DNA of 64,000 nucleotides from Halomonas sp. GT (GCF_002082565.1 NZ_CP020562.1:1364001-1428000); one strand, 5' to 3'. Shown: positions 19,078 through 29,200, numbered from the stretch's first letter. Notes: generated by a model from the letters alone, not told the origin. Program-made: numbers and translations.

Positions 19078-19845
19078 ATGCACAGCCTGCTATTACGTTA
19101 CATAAAACGTTTTTTGATGTCGCTAGGAGCACTTATGCTGCTGGCGACATCGCTGTTTATAGTTGGTAATTTTTGGGTGGTTGCCAGTACGGCACGCTAT
19201 ATTGATAAAAATTTTGCAGAGTGTCGCCCAGCCGATGTGGCGATCGTGTTTGGTACCTCTAATTGGACACGTAGCGGCTTTCGAAACCCTCACTTTCACG
19301 CCCGTATGCGAACCTCTGCGCGTTTAATTGCCGACCAGCGGGTCAGTCATTTATTGATCTCTGGGGATAATCGTACTCAAGCCTATAACGAGCCTCGCGC
19401 CATGTGGCGTGACCTTTATCGTCGCGGAGTGCCAGCGGATCAGCTCACCATGGATTTTGCTGGTTTCAGCACCTATGACACGCTTGCGCGAGCTAGGGAC
19501 GTCTTTCAGTTAGATAAGGCGTTGCTGGTTACACAGAGTTGGCACCTTCCCCGGGCAGTTTTTATTGGTCGTGCATTAGGGATGGAGGTAACCGGCTGTG
19601 TAGCCGAAGAGGAGTCTGTTGCTGGGGAGTGGCGGTTGAAAATTCGCGAATGGGTGGCGCGGGTTGCTACAGTAGGAGATCTATACATCTGGGGAAGAGA
19701 GCCTCACTTTCTAGGCTCTCCAGAACCTATCGAATTAAAAGCTAGTAGCAACGTCGGCGAAGTGTATCGCTTCCTGGTTGACCTTGAACACGCAACTGAG
19801 AGATTGGCACAAGCGCCCCATGAGCAAGCGTTGGGTGCCCAATAG
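19078..19845 (+). CDS. SanA/YdcF-like DUF218 membrane-anchored protein
   Basis: The 255-residue product has one N-terminal membrane helix (FLMSLGALMLLATSLFIVGNF, residues about 12-32), then a DUF218 fold with VAIVFGTSNWTRSG, FHARMRTSARLIAD, HLLISGDNRTQAYNEPRAM and VTQSWHLPRAVFIGRALG. This order matches SanA, an inner-membrane protein tied to envelope permeability and vancomycin sensitivity in E. coli. The acid-rich tail after residue 215 is variable. ATG 19078 is preferred since GGGGAG lies just upstream. The 18-base gap after sufT suggests read-through from the suf operon. Confidence 0.85.
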   Translation: MHSLLLRYIKRFLMSLGALMLLATSLFIVGNFWVVASTARYIDKNFAECRPADVAIVFGTSNWTRSGFRNPHFHARMRTSARLIADQRVSHLLISGDNRTQAYNEPRAMWRDLYRRGVPADQLTMDFAGFSTYDTLARARDVFQLDKALLVTQSWHLPRAVFIGRALGMEVTGCVAEEESVAGEWRLKIREWVARVATVGDLYIWGREPHFLGSPEPIELKASSNVGEVYRFLVDLEHATERLAQAPHEQALGAQ

Positions 19846-19859
19846 GAGTGATCAATAGG

Positions 19860-20306
19860 TTAGCGATGCGTTTTGCGCTTTTGTAAGCTATACAATTCGC
19901 GTATTAGTTTACGGCAACCTTGCATGCACTCTTCAACCACAGGCTCAATGGGGTCGGGCAGGGGATGAGTGAATAGCGTTGAAAGGGCCTGCATCAGTAC
20001 ACGCTCTTGTTCCAGCAGCTCATTGATTAATACCTGACTATCGTTACCCACAAAACTTTTTAGACGGCTCCATAGCCATAAAAAGTCATCACGCTCTACA
20101 TCGGCATCCCTGGGAAGCATTTTTAAGTGCGCACGGGCAAGCTCCTGTAGTTTACGCATCTGCTTTAACCGCTCTGTGTAGTGCGGTTTCAGCGCGTCAC
20201 GCAGCGTAGGTCGCAGGCGTTCAATATTATCCTGGAAATAATCAATGCTGTCGGCCAGCGCTTCCAGCACGCTGTCCATCGCCACTTGGCGATTATCGAG
20301 AAACAT
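19860..20306 (-). CDS. Hypothetical all-helical protein
   Basis: The 148-residue product is predicted almost wholly alpha-helical with heptad-like Leu spacing: MDSVLEALADSIDYFQDNIERLRP, HYTERLKQMRKLQELARAHL and LINELLEQERVLMQALSTLF. I see no signal peptide, metal motif or known domain. A four-helix-bundle fold is possible, but this is inference. It lies downstream of rimB-rimK in the same direction, 87 bases beyond rimK, with a strong hairpin between. The ribosome site AAGGAGG is excellent, so the gene is likely translated. Confidence 0.7.
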   Translation of the reverse strand: MFLDNRQVAMDSVLEALADSIDYFQDNIERLRPTLRDALKPHYTERLKQMRKLQELARAHLKMLPRDADVERDDFLWLWSRLKSFVGNDSQVLINELLEQERVLMQALSTLFTHPLPDPIEPVVEECMQGCRKLIRELYSLQKRKTHR

Positions 20307-20339
20307 GAGCGTCTACCTCCTTCGGTGACGCAGATTGTG

Positions 20340-20366
20340 GGGGTGGCAGCGATAATTTGCCACCCC
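20340..20366 (-). other. Strong hairpin between rimK and the downstream helical gene
   Basis: GGGGTGGCA at 20340-20348 and TGCCACCCC at 20358-20366 form a perfect 9-bp stem. No T run follows on the minus strand, so a Rho-independent stop is not clear. It may protect the rimK transcript 3' end or mark a processing site. Confidence 0.55.
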
Positions 20367-20393
20367 TAATGCGGATTATTTTTGCATCCAGCC

Positions 20394-21302
20394 TTAGCCT
20401 TTAGGCTTGGGTGGCGCTTTACGCACCGGCATGGCATTTTTTTCGATGTGTTCGATGATCATGCCAGCAATATCTTTACCTGTTGCATTCTCAATACCTT
20501 GTAATCCAGGTGATGAGTTAACCTCCATAATCACCGGCCCATGGTTAGAGCGCAGTAAGTCGACACCTGCAACGCGCAGCCCCATGGCTTTTGCCGCTCG
20601 AATGGCGGTTGAGCGCTCTTCCGGTGTAATGCGGATGACGCTGGCGGTGCCGCCTCGGTGCAGGTTTGAACGGAACTCACCCTCGGCTGCCTGACGCTTC
20701 ATCGAAGCAACCACTTTATCGCCAATCACTAGACAGCGAATATCGGCACCACGAGCTTCTTTAATGTACTCCTGCACCATGATATTGGTCTTCATGCCCA
20801 TAAACGCTTGAATAACCGACTCAGCTGCTTGATTAGTTTCAGCAAGTACAACTCCGATACCTTGCGTCCCTTCCAGCAGCTTGATGACCAACGGTGCACC
20901 TTTGACCATGGTAATTAGGTCAGGAATATCATCAGGAGAATGGGCAAAACCTGTGATGGGCAAGCCCAGCCCCTTCCTTGAGAGAAGTTGTAGCGAGCGC
21001 AATTTATCCCGCGAACGAGTGATGGCAACAGAGTCGTTTATAACGTAGGTGCCCATCATTTCAAATTGACGCAGTACGGCGCAGCCATAAAACGTGACCG
21101 ATGCCCCTATACGAGGAATGACGGCATCAAAGGGCTCGATTTCAGCGCCTTTATAATGAATCGACGGATGGTGGGAGGCGATGCTCATATAGCAGCGCAA
21201 CGTGTCTACCACGCGAGCGGTGTGCCCACGCTGCTCGGCGGCCTCAATAAGGCGGCGAGTAGAATATAGATTGCGATTGCGCGAAAGCAGGGCAATATGC
21301 AT
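20394..21302 (-). CDS. rimK: Ribosomal protein S6 glutamate ligase RimK
   Basis: RimK is an ATP-grasp ligase that adds glutamate residues to the C-terminus of ribosomal protein S6. The 302 residues match the E. coli enzyme (300) throughout: [63 protein letters not shown] (ATP-grasp lid), and [13 protein letters not shown] at the metal site. Start at ATG 21302, with GGAG 7 bases upstream; six more codons upstream are not conserved. It is 40 bases downstream of the retropepsin-like rimB, forming an operon as in pseudomonads. Confidence 0.95.
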   Translation of the reverse strand: MHIALLSRNRNLYSTRRLIEAAEQRGHTARVVDTLRCYMSIASHHPSIHYKGAEIEPFDAVIPRIGASVTFYGCAVLRQFEMMGTYVINDSVAITRSRDKLRSLQLLSRKGLGLPITGFAHSPDDIPDLITMVKGAPLVIKLLEGTQGIGVVLAETNQAAESVIQAFMGMKTNIMVQEYIKEARGADIRCLVIGDKVVASMKRQAAEGEFRSNLHRGGTASVIRITPEERSTAIRAAKAMGLRVAGVDLLRSNHGPVIMEVNSSPGLQGIENATGKDIAGMIIEHIEKNAMPVRKAPPKPKG

Positions 21303-21342
21303 GCAGGGCTCCGGGGCCAAAAGATGTGGCTAATAAGTTAGT

Positions 21343-21783
21343 TTAAGGCTCGCCGTGCAAAAATGCAGCCCCAGGGGCTATAAGCAAGCGTCGCATAGCG
21401 CGGCGCCCAAGCAGCATGGGATGGCGCATATTGCTACGGTCAGTCAGGGTTAGTTCAACCGGAAAATTTAGTTCACCCAATTGCATCGGGGTGCGAATCA
21501 CATAACGCCACTCGCTGTGCCCATTAGAACTGGTAACGCGCCGCCTGTCGTGCAAGTGGAGCTGGTAGCGGTGAGCAGGCGTTTGCGGGCCACCGCTATG
21601 GGTAATAAAACTTACCCACAGCTGCCCATCCTCATCTTCATGAGTCTCAATCTCTTCGGCATGCAAAGCAGAGGTGCGCGCGCCAGTATCGGCTTTGCAG
21701 CAAAGGTGAAGCCCTAACTCAGGTAACGTCACCATTTCACGGCGGCCGATGACTGCTTTGGCCTGATAGGGTAATTCCTTCAC
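21343..21783 (-). CDS. rimB: Retropepsin-like RimB (ATP-dependent zinc protease family)
   Basis: The 146-residue protein has an Asp-Thr-Gly motif at residues 32-34 in CKADTGARTSALHA, the active-site pattern of single-domain retropepsin-like proteases. The family label in databases is ATP-dependent zinc protease, although no zinc or ATP motif is visible. LLGRRAMRRLLIAPGAAF near the C-terminus is the typical second conserved block. In Pseudomonas this gene lies in a rimABK operon and modulates RimK-dependent modification; here it directly precedes rimK. It has no signal peptide, so it should be cytoplasmic. Confidence 0.85.
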   Translation of the reverse strand: MKELPYQAKAVIGRREMVTLPELGLHLCCKADTGARTSALHAEEIETHEDEDGQLWVSFITHSGGPQTPAHRYQLHLHDRRRVTSSNGHSEWRYVIRTPMQLGELNFPVELTLTDRSNMRHPMLLGRRAMRRLLIAPGAAFLHGEP

Positions 21784-21852
21784 GGCATACTCCTGGCAAA
21801 TGAAGGTTTGTCATCAAGAAATGAGTCGTTTTAGCGTCTCATGAATGAATAG

Positions 21853-22905
21853 CTAGCTTCTAGCTTGGTTAATCAACGCATTTAGCCTTAGCTGAATCGC
21901 AGAATCTGGCGATGCGTCGCGTAGTGTCAGCATAACCAATAGGCGGAGCCTGGGAATCAGTGCAAGGTCACGTACTACTGCATTAAAGTTAGTGCGTTTG
22001 TCTTCTGCTAAACGCTGTAAAAGCAACGGTAAACGTTCAGCGTCTTCTAACAATAGCCACCCGCGGCCAGCGATGGCTGCGATAATATCTGGGCCGCAGG
22101 CAGCGGGGTCATTTAAAAGGCTTGAGTACCATTTGCCTACACTTGCTGATAGTGTGCAGCCCACGGCGCGTACACAGGCGCACAGGGTTTCTACGTCGGC
22201 ATCAATGGCTGCTTGTTCTCCACGCGCCCGTAATGCACTTACCAGCGGCTCTTCAAGAGGCCTATGCTCCAGGCAATAGCACAGCGAGTGAGCGACATTA
22301 GTGGGCAGGTGGGGTAGGCGCAGCGCTAGCGCTTCTGATGTGGGTAAATCGAGGCGTACCACATAATCAGCGATGCCTTGTAATCCCAGTGCTTGCCAAT
22401 CAATAGTCTGTTGGCCACTGAGATATGCTTCTACAGGCTCTAAGTGTTGGCTAGCGGCTAGCCCTAATGCGTGGGTGGCCTGTGCATTAAGCATTGCTTG
22501 AAAAGTAATATCAGGCGAAAAAGCGAGGGGATTATCCTTCATTAGATGATCCACGTCTGCAGTTTCTGCCTTACCTAGCGGTTTATTTTCCACCTGTGAA
22601 GCATTTCGCCCAAGGGTTTCTAGCAAGCGATTAATAAAGCCGTCTCGTTGGGCGGGGGAGAGCTTGCCTTGTTCGTCTAGCGGCAGCGCCAAAAACCAGA
22701 TGGCTGGTTCAGGCATGTCACCCATACGAAATACCACGCCAAGTCTTGCCTGTTGTTGCCAGGGTTCAGGCCAGGCTATCTCGCCGCTTTCGAATGAACG
22801 CAGCGTTTCTCGTGGGCAGGTCGTTACTCGTCGTCCCATATGGTAGAGGGAAACGTCGGCGCCGCTACGTGTAAAAAACTCATCAAGTGTTTGGATTGGT
22901 TGCAT
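21853..22905 (-). CDS. DUF3549-family protein
   Basis: The 350-residue product resembles the DUF3549 family of gammaproteobacteria in its start (MQPIQTLDEFFTRSGADVSLYHMGRRV) and in the segment AIWFLALPLDEQGKLSPAQRDGFINRLLE. The rest is a helical, Leu/Ala-rich repeat-like region. No catalytic motif is visible and the role is unknown. Start at ATG 22905 has GGAAGGA just upstream; an earlier ATG at 22920 sits inside that ribosome site. Confidence 0.75.
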   Translation of the reverse strand: MQPIQTLDEFFTRSGADVSLYHMGRRVTTCPRETLRSFESGEIAWPEPWQQQARLGVVFRMGDMPEPAIWFLALPLDEQGKLSPAQRDGFINRLLETLGRNASQVENKPLGKAETADVDHLMKDNPLAFSPDITFQAMLNAQATHALGLAASQHLEPVEAYLSGQQTIDWQALGLQGIADYVVRLDLPTSEALALRLPHLPTNVAHSLCYCLEHRPLEEPLVSALRARGEQAAIDADVETLCACVRAVGCTLSASVGKWYSSLLNDPAACGPDIIAAIAGRGWLLLEDAERLPLLLQRLAEDKRTNFNAVVRDLALIPRLRLLVMLTLRDASPDSAIQLRLNALINQARS

Positions 22906-23063
22906 GACATCCTTCCGCATTTCAAGCCTGCACTCTACCTTGCTGATGTATCACTGTCAGCCGCAAACGCTGATTAATCCGTGCTTTATTATCAAAGTGG
23001 TTAAAAATTGCACAACATGGCGTAACCCGCATGAGAGTAACAGTAGCGACATCTTTCCATAGT

Positions 23064-23106
23064 TTATCCACAGTCTCTTGCAGGTTTTCTGTGAGTCTGT
23101 GAATAA
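23064..23106. promoter_or_regulatory. Inverted pair of DnaA-box-like sequences
   Basis: A perfect consensus DnaA box TTATCCACA lies at 23064-23072. On the other strand TTATTCACA (read as TGTGAATAA at 23098-23106) forms a second box. They are 25 bases apart in the 285-base gap between the DUF3549 gene and yqcC. No dnaA or other origin-linked gene is near, so a titration or promoter role is more likely than an origin. Confidence 0.45.
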
Positions 23107-23127
23107 GGCACAAATTCAGCCAGATGG

Positions 23128-23157
23128 TTGGCAACTTGCGCATAGTGCTGGGATAAT
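23128..23157 (+). promoter_or_regulatory. Candidate promoter of yqcC
   Basis: TTGGCA at 23128-23133 and GATAAT at 23152-23157 are 18 bases apart, 33 bases before the yqcC start. Confidence 0.5.
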
Positions 23158-23190
23158 AAAGGCTTATTGATTCAAAGGGAAAAGGTACTT

Positions 23191-23523
23191 ATGAGCGTCC
23201 ATCAGCAGCTTCAAACCGCGCTTCTTGAGCTTGAAGCCACAATGAAGGCCGCTAATTTATGGCGTATGCCAACGCCTGATATCTCAGCATTTAATAGCCA
23301 GCAACCCTTCTGTATCGACACGATGTCGCTGCCTCAGTGGATTCGATTTGTCTTTATCGCTCGATTAAATGCACTGGTTGATGCCGAGGCCGCCATGCCT
23401 GACAAGTGCGATGTAGCACCGGCAGTGGCTGCTTACCTGATGCAGGAAAAAGTGCGTGCCAGTGACCAGCTGCTGGTTGTTCGCGCCGTTGAAAAGATAG
23501 ATCGGCTAGTTACCGAAAGCTAG
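23191..23523 (+). CDS. yqcC: YqcC-family protein (DUF446)
   Basis: The 110-residue product has the YqcC pattern: an N-terminal helix LQTALLELEATMKAANLW, then the block PFCIDTMSLPQWIRFVFIARLNALVDAEAAMP. It is a small cytoplasmic helical protein with no assigned role; in other gammaproteobacteria it is near the tRNA pseudouridine synthase truC, which is not visible here. Start at ATG 23191, with an AAAGG just upstream; eight more codons are open upstream but not conserved. Confidence 0.88.
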   Translation: MSVHQQLQTALLELEATMKAANLWRMPTPDISAFNSQQPFCIDTMSLPQWIRFVFIARLNALVDAEAAMPDKCDVAPAVAAYLMQEKVRASDQLLVVRAVEKIDRLVTES

Positions 23524-23576
23524 GTCGCGGTAAGACGAGGAGCTGAAGCCTAGTGTGATCAGGGTATCAGCAATGA

Positions 23577-23615
23577 CAATGCCCAGCACCGCAAGCAGCG
23601 GTACTGGGCATTTTT
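23577..23615. terminator. Intrinsic terminator after yqcC
   Basis: A near-perfect 14-bp stem (ATGCCCAGCACCGC with GCGGTACTGGGCAT) surrounds a short loop and ends in TTTTT. It separates the convergent yqcC and ompW genes. Confidence 0.9.
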
Positions 23616-23651
23616 CATACGATTATGGCGCTAGCACAGCCGTAGCGGTGC

Positions 23652-24278
23652 TTAGAAGCGGTAGCTTAAGCCTGCCATAACCACCAGAGGGTCAATCTCT
23701 ACTGTGCCTGCAGCGTCGCCGTTAACGGTTGCGTCAGTATCGATGTCGATATACCACGCTGCTGCGTTAAGCGCCCAGTTATCATCGATAAGTAAATCGA
23801 TACCCACCTGAGCAGCGGCACCCCAAGAGTCGTCCAGCTCCAACTCGCCAATGGCTAGTTCTTCATCAGAGAAAAAGGTGTAGTTAATACCTGCGCCTAC
23901 ATAAGGCTGTACGCGCGCATCAGTTCCACCTAGTGGGTAGTACTGGAGAGTTAGTGTGGGGGGGAGGTGTTTGGTAGAGGCAAGATTGTCACCGTTCAGG
24001 GCAATGTCGTGCTCAAACGGCAGAGCTGCCAGTAACTCGATACCCATCTTGTCGTGGAAGCGATAGCCAAGTGTAAATGCAAAATCGGTTTTGTCTTGAA
24101 CATCAACCGCCAACGCGCCTCCAGCTAATGAGCCGTTGTCGCCTTTTGGTTCCACTTTGGCAACACCCACGCGAGTAAAGAAATCGCCAGCGCCGTAAGC
24201 TAAAACTTGGCCGCTTGCCATCAATGTGGCTGCTGCAAGTCCAGTGGTGAGCAGTGTTGAAAGAGAGTTATGGCGCAT
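23652..24278 (-). CDS. ompW: OmpW-family outer membrane protein
   Basis: The 208-residue precursor has a Sec signal peptide (about residues 1-26, ending GQVLA) and a small eight-strand beta-barrel. Typical OmpW blocks are present: AGDFFTRVGVAKVEPKG at the mature start, FTLGYRFHDKMGIELLAALPFEHDI, LPPTLTLQYYPLG and the C-terminal VVMAGLSYRF, which ends in Phe as needed for barrel insertion. OmpW makes a narrow hydrophobic channel. I choose ATG 24278, with AGGAG 7 bases upstream; six codons upstream are also open. Confidence 0.92.
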   Translation of the reverse strand: MRHNSLSTLLTTGLAAATLMASGQVLAYGAGDFFTRVGVAKVEPKGDNGSLAGGALAVDVQDKTDFAFTLGYRFHDKMGIELLAALPFEHDIALNGDNLASTKHLPPTLTLQYYPLGGTDARVQPYVGAGINYTFFSDEELAIGELELDDSWGAAAQVGIDLLIDDNWALNAAAWYIDIDTDATVNGDAAGTVEIDPLVVMAGLSYRF

Positions 24279-24464
24279 AGCATCGCTCCTGACCATTAAT
24301 ATGAGTCTTTGCAGTGAGAGGTTAACGTGAACCGTTGTTCGACATGATCGCGAACCATGTAAGGAGTGTATCGGGTAGAAGAAGACAGGTTATTGACCTG
24401 GGGCAAAGAGTGGAGCTACGCCGCTAAACATTGGGCTTATAAAAGAGGCAATCTGAAATGAAAG

Positions 24465-24492
24465 AAGCCTTCCCATGCCACGGGAAGGCCTC
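24465..24492 (-). terminator. Probable terminator after the downstream putP
   Basis: GCCTTCCC at 24467-24474 pairs with GGGAAGGC at 24482-24489. Read on the minus strand it is followed by a T-rich stretch (TTCTTTC). It lies about 50 bases past the stop of the 24542 gene. Confidence 0.65.
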
Positions 24493-24541
24493 GATAATCA
24501 ACTAATTGTTTGATCACGTTGAGTGTGTAATTGGCGCTCGT

Positions 24542-26032
24542 CTAGCGATCAATATGCTGATATTCACCCGCATCGGCAGTTACGCGACTAACCACCAAGA
24601 TGGCAATAAAGGCAGCGATGAAGCCAGGGATGATTTCGTACACGCCGGGGCCACCCATGAATTCTCCGTTCCAGCCTAATGCAATCCAAATCATGACGGT
24701 AGCAGCACCCACCACCATGCCTGCAAGGGCGCCAGCACCGTTCGTGCGAGACCACATTAGCGACAGAATGATCAGCGGGCCAAATGCTGCGCCAAAGCCA
24801 GCCCAGGCGTTACTCACTAGTCCAAGAACCTGGGAGTCTGGATTTGACGCGATCACAGCGGCCACCAGGCCAACCAGTACGACACAGATTCGCCCCACCT
24901 TTACGCACTCTTTATCGGTTGCTTCCTTTCGTAAGAACAGACGATAGAAGTCCTCGGTCAATGAAGAGGACGACACTAACAATTGGCTAGAAATAGTGCT
25001 CATAATTGCAGCAAGCAGTGCCGCGTAGAGGAAACCAGTGACCAGCGGGTGGAATAGCAGGTTAGCCAGAATGATGAAGATCGTTTCTGGATCCTCGATA
25101 TCCATGCCGTTGCGAATCGCATAGGCCCGGCCAAACAAACCTAGAGAAACAGCGCCAATCAGGGAAATAAGCATCCAACTCATGCCGATATTACGGGCAG
25201 TAGGCACATCCTTCAGCGTCCGGATGGCCATGAAGCGCACAATAATATGTGGCTGACCGAAATAGCCAAGCCCCCAGGTCACCGCAGAGAGCCAGCCAAT
25301 AAAGGTTAGCCCTGACGTCCAGGATAGTAGGGTGGGATCGACTTCATTTAGCGTCTGCGATGCTTGGGAGAACCCGCCGCCACCTTCGCCAAATAGCACT
25401 ACTGCTGGCATGATGACTAGCGCCAACATCATTATGCAGCCTTGAACGAAGTCAGTCATGCTAACGGCCAGGAAGCCGCCAACAACGGTATAGACAAGTA
25501 CCACACCAAGTGTAATAAGAATGCCCACAGCGTAGTCGCTCATGCCGCCGATGTTAAAAATACCGGCAAACGCGCTTTCAAACAGCTTGCCCCCAGCGAC
25601 TAAGCCAGATGCTGTATAAACCGCGAAAAAGATGACGATAACAATAGCCGACACCGTGCGCAGGGAAAGCGCACGTGTCGGAAATCGGTTTGCAAGAAAG
25701 GCTGGAATGGTAATCGCATTACCGTAGTGAACCGTCTGTTCACGAAGCCGGGGGGCGACCAGGGTCCAGTTGAAGAATGCACCCACCAGAAGGCCAATGC
25801 CTATCCAAGCTGATCCCAAACCGGAAACAAACATTGCGCCGGGCAGCCCAAGCAGCAACCAGCCGCTCATGTCCGACGCGCCAGCCGATAGAGCAGCTAC
25901 TTGTGGACTTAGGCCACGTCCACCCAGCATGTAATCTTCCGATGAAGATGTCGCTTTGCGCATAGCATAAATGCCGATGGCGATCATAAGCGCAAAGTAG
26001 GCAAAAAGACTGATCCAAACACCGATAGCCAT
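24542..26032 (-). CDS. putP: Sodium/proline symporter PutP (copy 1)
   Basis: This 496-residue inner-membrane protein of the solute:sodium symporter family has about 13 hydrophobic helices. It begins MAIGVWISLFAYFALMIAIG and contains the PutP blocks LGGRGLSPQVAALSAGASDMSGWLLLGLPG, SGLTFIGWLSAVTWGLGYFGQPHI and AAIMSTISSQLLVSSSSLTEDFYR. It imports proline with Na+, for catabolism or as an osmolyte. It lies 239 bases downstream of the bifunctional PutA copy 1. By eye it differs from the second PutP (30010-31500) at about 34 of 496 positions, and the leaders upstream also look alike. Confidence 0.96.
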   Translation of the reverse strand: MAIGVWISLFAYFALMIAIGIYAMRKATSSSEDYMLGGRGLSPQVAALSAGASDMSGWLLLGLPGAMFVSGLGSAWIGIGLLVGAFFNWTLVAPRLREQTVHYGNAITIPAFLANRFPTRALSLRTVSAIVIVIFFAVYTASGLVAGGKLFESAFAGIFNIGGMSDYAVGILITLGVVLVYTVVGGFLAVSMTDFVQGCIMMLALVIMPAVVLFGEGGGGFSQASQTLNEVDPTLLSWTSGLTFIGWLSAVTWGLGYFGQPHIIVRFMAIRTLKDVPTARNIGMSWMLISLIGAVSLGLFGRAYAIRNGMDIEDPETIFIILANLLFHPLVTGFLYAALLAAIMSTISSQLLVSSSSLTEDFYRLFLRKEATDKECVKVGRICVVLVGLVAAVIASNPDSQVLGLVSNAWAGFGAAFGPLIILSLMWSRTNGAGALAGMVVGAATVMIWIALGWNGEFMGGPGVYEIIPGFIAAFIAILVVSRVTADAGEYQHIDR

Positions 26033-26177
26033 GAAAGTTCTCCAATTCGTCAGGACGGAGCTAGCTCCGACAGGTTAGCGCGCTTGCCGTGCAGGACCGG
26101 TAGTGGCACGCATTTTTAACTCCGTTTCTTATTCGCGTAACAAGGCGCTACCGTTTGATCCTCGATCTTCCTTGCTA

Positions 26178-26204
26178 GGGAGACGCCTGTTCTAGTCGTC
26201 TCCC
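26178..26204 (-). other. Hairpin in the putA-putP gap (copy 1)
   Basis: GGGAGACG at 26178-26185 pairs with CGTCTCCC at 26197-26204, giving an 8-bp stem with an 11-base loop. No T tract follows, so it may stabilise or process the putA 3' end rather than terminate. Confidence 0.5.
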
Positions 26205-26271
26205 GGCAACACGAGGTCATTATCTTATCTAAGTTTAGTTGCGAAATGTGGCGTCGACAAAGCTTGGGGGC

Positions 26272-29200
26272 CTATTCGGCCGTTGCCAGCAGGCTGGCGT
26301 TGCCTCCCGCAGCAGTCGTGTCGATGCACAGATGACGTTCCACCACGTAGCGATCTGGTGAAATGGTCTGCGTCTCGAGTGGCACGATGGCACCGTCGCG
26401 CTTAGCAAGTGCTATCCGCAGTTCATGCGTCCAATCGCTTTTGCCAGCCGCGGCGACTGCTGCAATCCCGTTGATCTCGCTCAGCGTATCTGCCGTGATG
26501 CTTCCCTCGAGCCCAATCACTGGCGCGCCAGCATCGACTAGCGGCTGGACGGCTTGGGCGGCGCCTGGTGCGATTACTACCGCCGTACAGCCTGCGCCAA
26601 GCGCCTGTATGGCTTGGGCAGCAGCGATATCGAGAGTTGGTCCAAGGCAAAGAACAGCTCCCTTTGGATACATCGCCAAACGGTTGCTTTCCCCTGTTGG
26701 CCCCGGAAGTGTCTGCGGTGTCATGTCGAGGGACGCTGTCTCATTGAGGGCTTTGCGGATCACGCCACCTTTGCCGGAGAGCGCTTTGCGGAGTACCTCG
26801 ATCCGGTTTGGTCGTACCGCCCAGTTACGCGCATCCAGCCCATCTAGGGCCGATTGGAGGTCGCTGAGAGAAACGGTCTTACCCTCCGGAGCCACGTGGT
26901 GTTCGGTGACGGCAGTGCGGCGGAAGCGAGTGACATAGAGCGGGCCACCGGCCTTGGGTCCGGTACCTGAAAGGCCTTCGCCCCCGAATGGCTGGGAACC
27001 GACAATGGCGCCGATCTGGTTACGATTAACATAAACGTTGCCGACATGGATGCGCTCGACAATTTGCTGCACGCGATCATCGATGCGGGTATGCAGGCCG
27101 AAGGTCAGCCCATAGCCTTTTCCATTGATGGCATCGACCACGTTGTCGATGTCTCGTGCCTTGAAAGTGGCCACATGTAGAACCGGGCCGAAGATTTCAC
27201 GTTCAAGATCCTCAATGCCACTGACCTTGATCACTGCTGGAGTGACAAAAGTGCCGGTTTCCGGCGCAGACAACTTCTTAAGTACGTTGCCAGACTTTTC
27301 GTGAGCCGCCACGTAGTCGCTTATCTCGGCTTGAGCGTCGGCGTCGATCACTGGTGAGACGTCTGTGTCAGTATTCCAAGGGTCGCCGATGGTGAGCGAG
27401 TCCATGGCACCATAAAGCATGTTGAGCAACCGATCGCGCGCTTCTTCCTGCACATACAGCATGCGTAGCGCTGAGCAACGTTGCCCAGCGGATTGGAAGG
27501 AGGAGATTAATATATCGCGGACTGCCTGCTCGGTTAGTGCCGTAGAGTCGACTATCATCGAGTTAAGGCCGCCGGTCTCGGCGATCAGTATGGCATCGGG
27601 TCCTGCGTTCTTTGCCAACGCCTTATGGATAATCTGTGCTACGGGAGTCGAGCCAGTGAAGCAGACACCAGCAATGCGGGGATCGCTAGTCAGCGGGCCG
27701 CCCACTGTGGGGCCATCGCCAGGCAGCAACTGTAGTGCCGCTTCAGGTAGGCCAGCTTCACGCATCAGCTCGACGGCGCGGGCGGCGATCAGCGGTGTTT
27801 GCTCGGCGGGCTTGGCAAGCACCGCGTTGCCAGCCACCAAGGCAGCGGCGATCTGCCCGGTGGTGATGGCCAGCGGGAAGTTCCAGGGGCTGATGCAGAC
27901 GAAAATGCCACGGGCGCTACCGGGTTCTTCCGCCTCCAGCCGCTCGCCCTCATTGGCGTAGTAGCGCAGGAAATCAACCGCTTCGCGCACTTCAGCGATG
28001 CCATCAAACATCATCTTACCGGCTTCGCGGGTGGTGATCACGGTCAGTTCAGCGATATGTTCTTCATAGAGATCCGCAGTACGACGGAGCACCTCGGCAC
28101 GCTCGGCCACCGGACGTGCTGACCACTCGCGGAAACCTTCCTCTGCAGCGTCAAGGGCGGCGGCTACCTCATCAGGGGTGGCCTCATGTACCTTGCCGAT
28201 AATACGCGACTCGTCGGCGGGGGAGACGGCATCGCGAGCCGGGCCCTGGGGAGCAGGATTTCCCGCTAGCATGGGGCCTGCTGTCCAGGTCTTGTCAGCA
28301 AACGTTTCCCGCGCATTAAGCAGCGGCAGGATCGAGGCGGGCTCGTTGATACGATAACCCTTGGAGTTTTTGCGATCTGGCGCAAACAGCTCTCCAGGCT
28401 GGCGGATCAACGGACTTGAGATGGCGTCGCCAAGCTGTTTAAACCCTTCAACGGGGTCTCTTGAAACCTCGCTTGGGGGAATCGAGCTATCGACTACCTG
28501 GTTGACGAACGAGGAGTTCGCGCCATTCTCTAGCAGACGACGTACCAAGTAGGCCAGCAAGTCGCGGTGAGCGCCGACTGGGGCGTAGATGCGGCAGTGC
28601 GTGCCCTCGGCCTCCTTAACGATGTGGTGCAACGATTCTCCCATGCCATGCAGGCGCTGAAATTCGTAGCTGTCCTTATCATCGCCTGCCATGGCCACTA
28701 CAGCAGCGCACGTATGGGCGTTGTGAGTGGCGAATTGTGGATAAATGCGGTCGCGCCGGTCAAGGAGCATTTGAGCGCAGGCCATGTAACTAACATCGGT
28801 GTTGACCTTACGAGTGAAGACCGGGAAGGTTTTAACGCCCATTTCTTGGGACAGCTTGATCTCGGTATCCCAGTAGGCACCCTTGACCAGGCGCACCATG
28901 ATCTTGCGGCCGAATCGCTCGGCAAGTTCGTAGAGAGTCTCTATCACCGGCGCGGCGCGCCGCCCGTAGGCTTGCACAACGACCCCGAAGCCATCCCATC
29001 CGTCTAGGCTGGGGTCAGACATCAGAGCCTCGATTACGTCGAGAGACAGATCCAGTCGATCCTGCTCTTCTGCATCGATGTTGAAACCGATATTGGCTTT
29101 GGCTGCTTGTCTTACCAGCTCCAACGCACGTGGAACAAGCTCTTCCATGACCGTGTCACGGTGGGTGTATTCATAGCGCGGATGCAGAGCCGAGAGTTTT

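Noticed and set aside
23064..23106. Replication origin
   Set aside because: Only two DnaA boxes, no AT-rich unwinding cluster of 13-mers and no dnaA, dnaN or mnmG genes near.
26178..26204. Intrinsic terminator between putA and putP
   Set aside because: No T run on either strand after the stem; kept as a hairpin only.
27419..27961. 180-residue + strand open frame inside putA
   Set aside because: A Ser/Ala-rich shadow of the GC-rich dehydrogenase gene with no start site or homology.
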